Positions 19,471 through 23,135 of a stretch of DNA of 23,135 nucleotides are shown piece by piece. This DNA comes from Euprymna scolopes (taxonomy: Eukaryota > Mollusca > Cephalopoda > Sepiida > Sepiolidae). Made by a program: the position numbers and the translations under genes. Numbering within the stretch: the stretch's first letter is position 1; each line of letters opens with the position of its first letter. The stretch covers positions 101,137,806 through 101,160,940 of the forward strand of contig CM044497.1 in NCBI GenBank assembly GCA_024364805.1. Reading direction: 5' to 3'. The notes under the pieces are model-generated. The model was given only the letters and a program-made list of their open reading frames with translations. It was not told the origin of the DNA and ran no database searches.

Positions 19471-20116
19471 ATCCACAAGGGCTTAGTTCATGGATATGTA
19501 TTTGAATGATTACAACGTACGTACAAATACAACGGTCTACTGTATGTTATGTCTTGTGATAGTCATTTGCACCGACAAAATGTAGCAGTTATATTAAAAT
19601 AGGTGGTTGGTTGTACACAAAGCCTTCACCAATATAAACAAGTCATCTGTGTGGATTATCGAACAACTTCGAAACCGATTGTTTGTTTCTATATTGTCTT
19701 TAATTCTATATTAGGTTCAATTTGATAGCAATTGTCGTTCAACATGTGTGCAGTTGCACTACTCTCGTCCGTCTTTTTCTGTCTATAGTTTTACTTGCGC
19801 CAACAAGTGCAAATGTTTTCCTTCTATACGTTTTCAGTAAAACGTGACTTTTCAACATCATTACTTACGAATTTTCCATGTTTTTGTAGCTTCAATTTTG
19901 CTGGCGGTAGAAATCGTATTTGTATATTTTTTTCCATATTTTCACTGAACTGTATAAATACCTCTGCACTTAAGAAGGCCGGGCATTGTATCGACCGAAA
20001 CTTTGTGTAAATATCAATCAAATTGTGAAAAGTAGTAAAAATAATACAAAAAAGAATGCAATCGTCACCTTAAAACGTTGGAAATTCATGAATTCCGTTT
20101 TGTTTTCTCGTTCCAG
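19471..20116 (+). other. Presumed intron upstream of the Ig exon
   Basis: No coding or repeat feature was recognised. It ends in a pyrimidine-rich stretch and TTCCAG at 20111-20116, a good splice acceptor for the exon that follows. Confidence 0.5.
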
Positions 20117-20452
20117 CTCGACCAGGTCCTTTGACAATGATCAACATAAACAACACAGTGCCTCACAAAGGAGTCTTGTTGGAGATACGATGTGGAGGCA
20201 TGGTGGGTAATCCGCCAGGGAACTTTGTGTGGTACCGTCAGCGGCGGGAAGACAGTGACTGGGTTCGAATCCGTGACCGCAATAACCAGACAGACCCTTT
20301 CCTAAATACCACCACGTGCCAGTATTATAGAAATAGCACCCTGTATTACATGTTATCGAAAAGTGACATTGATTTGGTAATCAAATGTTCAGTCTCGAAT
20401 GGAGTTGGAGAAGGTTTTAACGTGGAAGTAACCGGAGAATTTGGAGTTGATG
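20117..20452 (+). CDS. Immunoglobulin-domain exon of a cell-surface protein (internal exon)
   Basis: The exon is bounded by a TTCCAG acceptor and a G|GTAAGT donor and is 336 bp long. It starts with two bases finishing a codon and ends with the first base of the next, so both introns are phase 1. It encodes RPGPLTMININNTVPHKG, LLEIRCGG (B-strand Cys), NFVWYRQRR (C-strand Trp), a second Cys in NTTTCQYY, and DIDLVIKCSVSNGVGEGF (F-strand D-x-L-x-I-x-C with the usual C-x-V-x-N ending). This is a complete C2/I-type Ig domain. NNTV, NNQT, NTTT and NSTL are N-glycosylation sequons, which suggests an extracellular location. I do not recognise the parent gene, and no other exon is visible. Codon use and frame integrity differ from the surrounding transposon relics. 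The start and stop lie outside the window. The exon limits are inferred. Confidence 0.85.
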
Positions 20453-21451
20453 GTAAGTTGTCAAGTTTGGAGCTTTTCACTTATATCATGTTTGATTATA
20501 AATTTTGTTTGTGAAAAAGACGAGCTATTTGGTAAATATTCGTATGTTACAAAATGACTGATAATGTGATATCGTTTAGTTTCCAAGCTAATTGAAGCAT
20601 TCTGATATATATGAGCTACATTGAGAATGTTATAGCTCTTGTAGCGAAATGTGAAGGAGCTTTTATTTTTTTATTTTTCAATTTTTGAACGAAAGTTTTC
20701 CCGTTTAATTTAAGAAAATTTTATAATCGAACTAGACATTTTCCTATAATTATTTCACCGTGAAACGAGAGTTTAGAACCTCAAATGACGCCCAAAATCT
20801 CTATCTAAAATAGTTTTTTATATTATTGTTTGGATTAAATGTCAATGCTTCATCAAAATGTTCAGATAATGAGTTTTGTTTTTTATTACTTGTTAAAATG
20901 GTATCATTATATTTGCCATTTAAGTTTAAGTCTAAATAATGCCCTAGAGTTAATATTTCCCTATAACTAAATCAGAAACCAATGAATGTGCTATTAGTTC
21001 GTGTTTCAAATAAAAATGTGAAGATCGACGAAATTCCGAAAACTGATGTTTGTAAACGTCGTTACATGAATGAAGATCGAAAAAGAAATCAATTGTTACT
21101 TGAAAAACTGGAAAAAATTTCTAAAATAATATGTTTTTTTTTATTTTAACATCTAAAAAACGCAGTGGTTTACTAATAGTTTTCGAAAGAATCAAAATAA
21201 TAAGAATCATATACGTATACACTTATGTGTTCGTGTGTCCGTATCAAAAGAAGCGAGATTGCACCATTATAATTATAAAGTCAAATATTTGTTTATACTG
21301 ACTTACTGCACAAGATAATATTGCATATGTCTGATATACGAATGATTCAATTGTAAACTACGCAGAGCTACAGGAAAATTTGAGAAAAACCCTTGCTATC
21401 AATCACAGCGTACATACAAACACATGTGTGAAAGATGATAACGTACGTACA
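20453..21451 (+). other. Presumed intron downstream of the Ig exon
   Basis: Starts with GTAAGT. AT-rich throughout, with T-rich tracts near 20665-20685 and 21135-21145. No second exon, RNA or repeat was recognised before the minisatellite. Confidence 0.55.
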
Positions 21452-23135
21452 AACAAATGTGTGAACATTGGAAACATATGTGTGAACATTGGAAACATAT
21501 GTGTAAATATTAGAAACATATGTGTAAACATTAGAAACATGTGTGTGAACATTAGAAACATGTGTGTGAACTTTAGAAACATATTTGTGAATATTGGAAA
21601 AATATGTATGAACATTAGAAACATATGTATGAACATTAGAAACATATGTGTGAACATTACAAACATGTGTGTGAATATTACAAACATATGTGTGAACATT
21701 AGAAACGTATGTGTGCACATTACAAACATGTGTGTGAACATTAGAAAAATATGGGTGAATATTGGACATATATGTGTGAACATTAGAAACATATGTGTGA
21801 ACATTAGAAATATGTGTGAATATTAGAAATATATGTGTGAACATTAGAAACATGTGTGTGAACATTACAAACATGTGTGTGAACATTAGAAATATGTGTG
21901 AAAATTGGAAACATGTGTGTGAACATTAGAAACATATGTGTGAACATTAGAAATATGTGTGAATATTGGAAATATGTGTATGAACATTAGAAATATGTGT
22001 GTGAACATTAGAAATATGTGTGAACATTAAAAATATGTGTGAATATTGGAAATATGTGTATGAACATTAGAAACATGTGTGTGAACATTAGAAACATGTG
22101 TGAACATTAGAAATATGTGTGTGAACATTAGAAATATGTGTGAACATTAAAAATATGTGTGAATATTGGAAACATGTGTGTGAATATTAGAAACATATGT
22201 GTGAATATTAGAAACATATGTGTGAACATTAGCAATATGTGTGAAAATTGGAAACATGTGTGTGAACATTAGAAATATGGGTGACAATTGGAAACATGTG
22301 TGTGAACATTAGAAACATATGTGTGAACATTAGAAATATGTGTGAATATTAGAAACATATGTGTGAATATATAAAACATGTGTGTGAACATTAGAAACAT
22401 ATGGGTGAACATTACACACATGTGTGTGAACATTGGAAGCATATGTGTGAATACGTCAAACATATGTGTGAACATTAGAAACATGTGTGAACATTACAAA
22501 CATGTGTGTGAACATTGGAAACATATGTGTGAACATTGGAAACATATGTGTGAACATTAGAAACATATGTGTGAACATTAGAAACATACGTGTGAACATT
22601 ACAAACATATGTGTGAACATTGGAAACATATGTGTGAACATTGGAAACATATGTGTGAACATTGAAAACATGTGTGTGAACATTAGAAACATGTGTGAAC
22701 ATTGGAAACATATGTGTGAATATTACAAACATATGTGTGAACATTGGAAACATATGTGTGAACATTAGAAACATATGTGTGAACATTACACACATATGTG
22801 TGAACATTGGAAACATATGTGTGAACATTAGAAACATATGTGTGAACATTAGAAACATATGTGTGAACATTAGAAACATATGTGTGAACATTGGAAACAT
22901 ATGTGTGAACATTGGAAACATATGTGTGAACATTGGAAACATGTGTGAAAATTAGAAACATATGTGTGAACATTACAAACATATGTGTGAACATTGGAAA
23001 CATATATGTGAACAATAAAAACATATGTGTGAACATTACAAACATATGTGTGAACATTGGAAACATATGTGTGAACATTACAAACATGTGTGTATACATT
23101 GGAAGCATATGTGTGAATACGTCAAACATATGTGT
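21452..23135. repeat. 21-bp minisatellite array, about 80 units, runs off the window
   Basis: The consensus unit is GTGTGAACATTRGAAACATAT (20-21 bp), with 18-19-bp variants lacking part of the CATATGTG segment and frequent A/G, T/C and C/T changes. The unit includes the palindromes CATATG or ACATGT. Larger-scale structure is visible: identical 69-base stretches begin at about 21983 and 22103, and a rare variant block (GGAAGC...GAATACGTC) recurs at about 22435 and 23101. Because 21 is divisible by 3, long open frames appear on both strands (for example 22475-22942 minus, 22695-22955 plus). These are products of the repeat and not genes. The array lies downstream of the Ig exon and may be intronic. 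Confidence 0.97.

Noticed and set aside
21368-23129. Long open frames of up to 172 codons with seven-residue periodicity
   Set aside because: They arise from a 21-bp minisatellite, appear on both strands in several frames, and have no non-repeat coding flank or splice context.

Overview
This window looks like non-coding, repeat-dominated DNA from a metazoan genome, probably a mollusc and plausibly a cephalopod. That placement is an inference. It rests on the very long (AT)n and (GT)n microsatellites, the mixture of Penelope-like elements, R2-type and CR1/Jockey-type LINEs and Tc1/mariner relics, the low GC content, and a single small exon bounded by GT/AG splice sites. There is no bacterial-style gene packing, no ribosome-binding sites and no operon. 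Almost every open frame is either a shadow of a simple repeat or part of a decayed transposable element.

Layout. 1-400: a (TTA)n tract and a degenerate ~250-bp repeat. 430-2810: a GC-richer block with minus-strand coding-like remnants that I could not assign firmly. 2810-4935: AT-rich DNA with several microsatellites. 4936-7545: a decayed Penelope-like retroelement on the minus strand with RT and GIY-YIG endonuclease signatures, a hammerhead-like core near its 3' end and a near-perfect palindrome. 7585-7862: a second, short Penelope fragment in the opposite orientation. 7965-8822: the 3' part of an R2-type (restriction-like-endonuclease) LINE, minus strand. 8825-10152: a 5'-truncated CR1/Jockey-like LINE, minus strand. 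10160-11246: a Tc1 transposase relic with one half of an IR/DR-type end. 11690-13760: a second copy of the same CR1/Jockey-like LINE, plus strand.

13838-13969: a 21-bp degenerate repeat that reads as leucine heptads. 14046-15400: the most unusual part. Here a ~166-bp tandem repeat is bracketed by relics of the 5' end of U2 snRNA on the minus strand, and the repeat unit itself has ordered similarities to U1 snRNA. 15560-15815: the C-terminal end of a mariner/IS630-type transposase. 15864-16017: a microsatellite enclosed by a perfect 17-bp inverted repeat. 16040-19080: mostly featureless AT-rich DNA with a tRNA-like SINE head and a possible ISXO2/Merlin-type transposase remnant. 19080-19470: a LINE linker fragment, minus strand. 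20117-20452: the only convincing host coding sequence, a single immunoglobulin-domain exon with phase-1 introns on both sides. 21452-23135: a 21-bp minisatellite that runs off the window end.

The genes here do not form a pathway. The picture is an intron or intergenic segment of a cell-surface Ig-superfamily gene, surrounded by layers of old transposon insertions and satellite expansions. The part most worth following up is the snRNA-derived tandem array.
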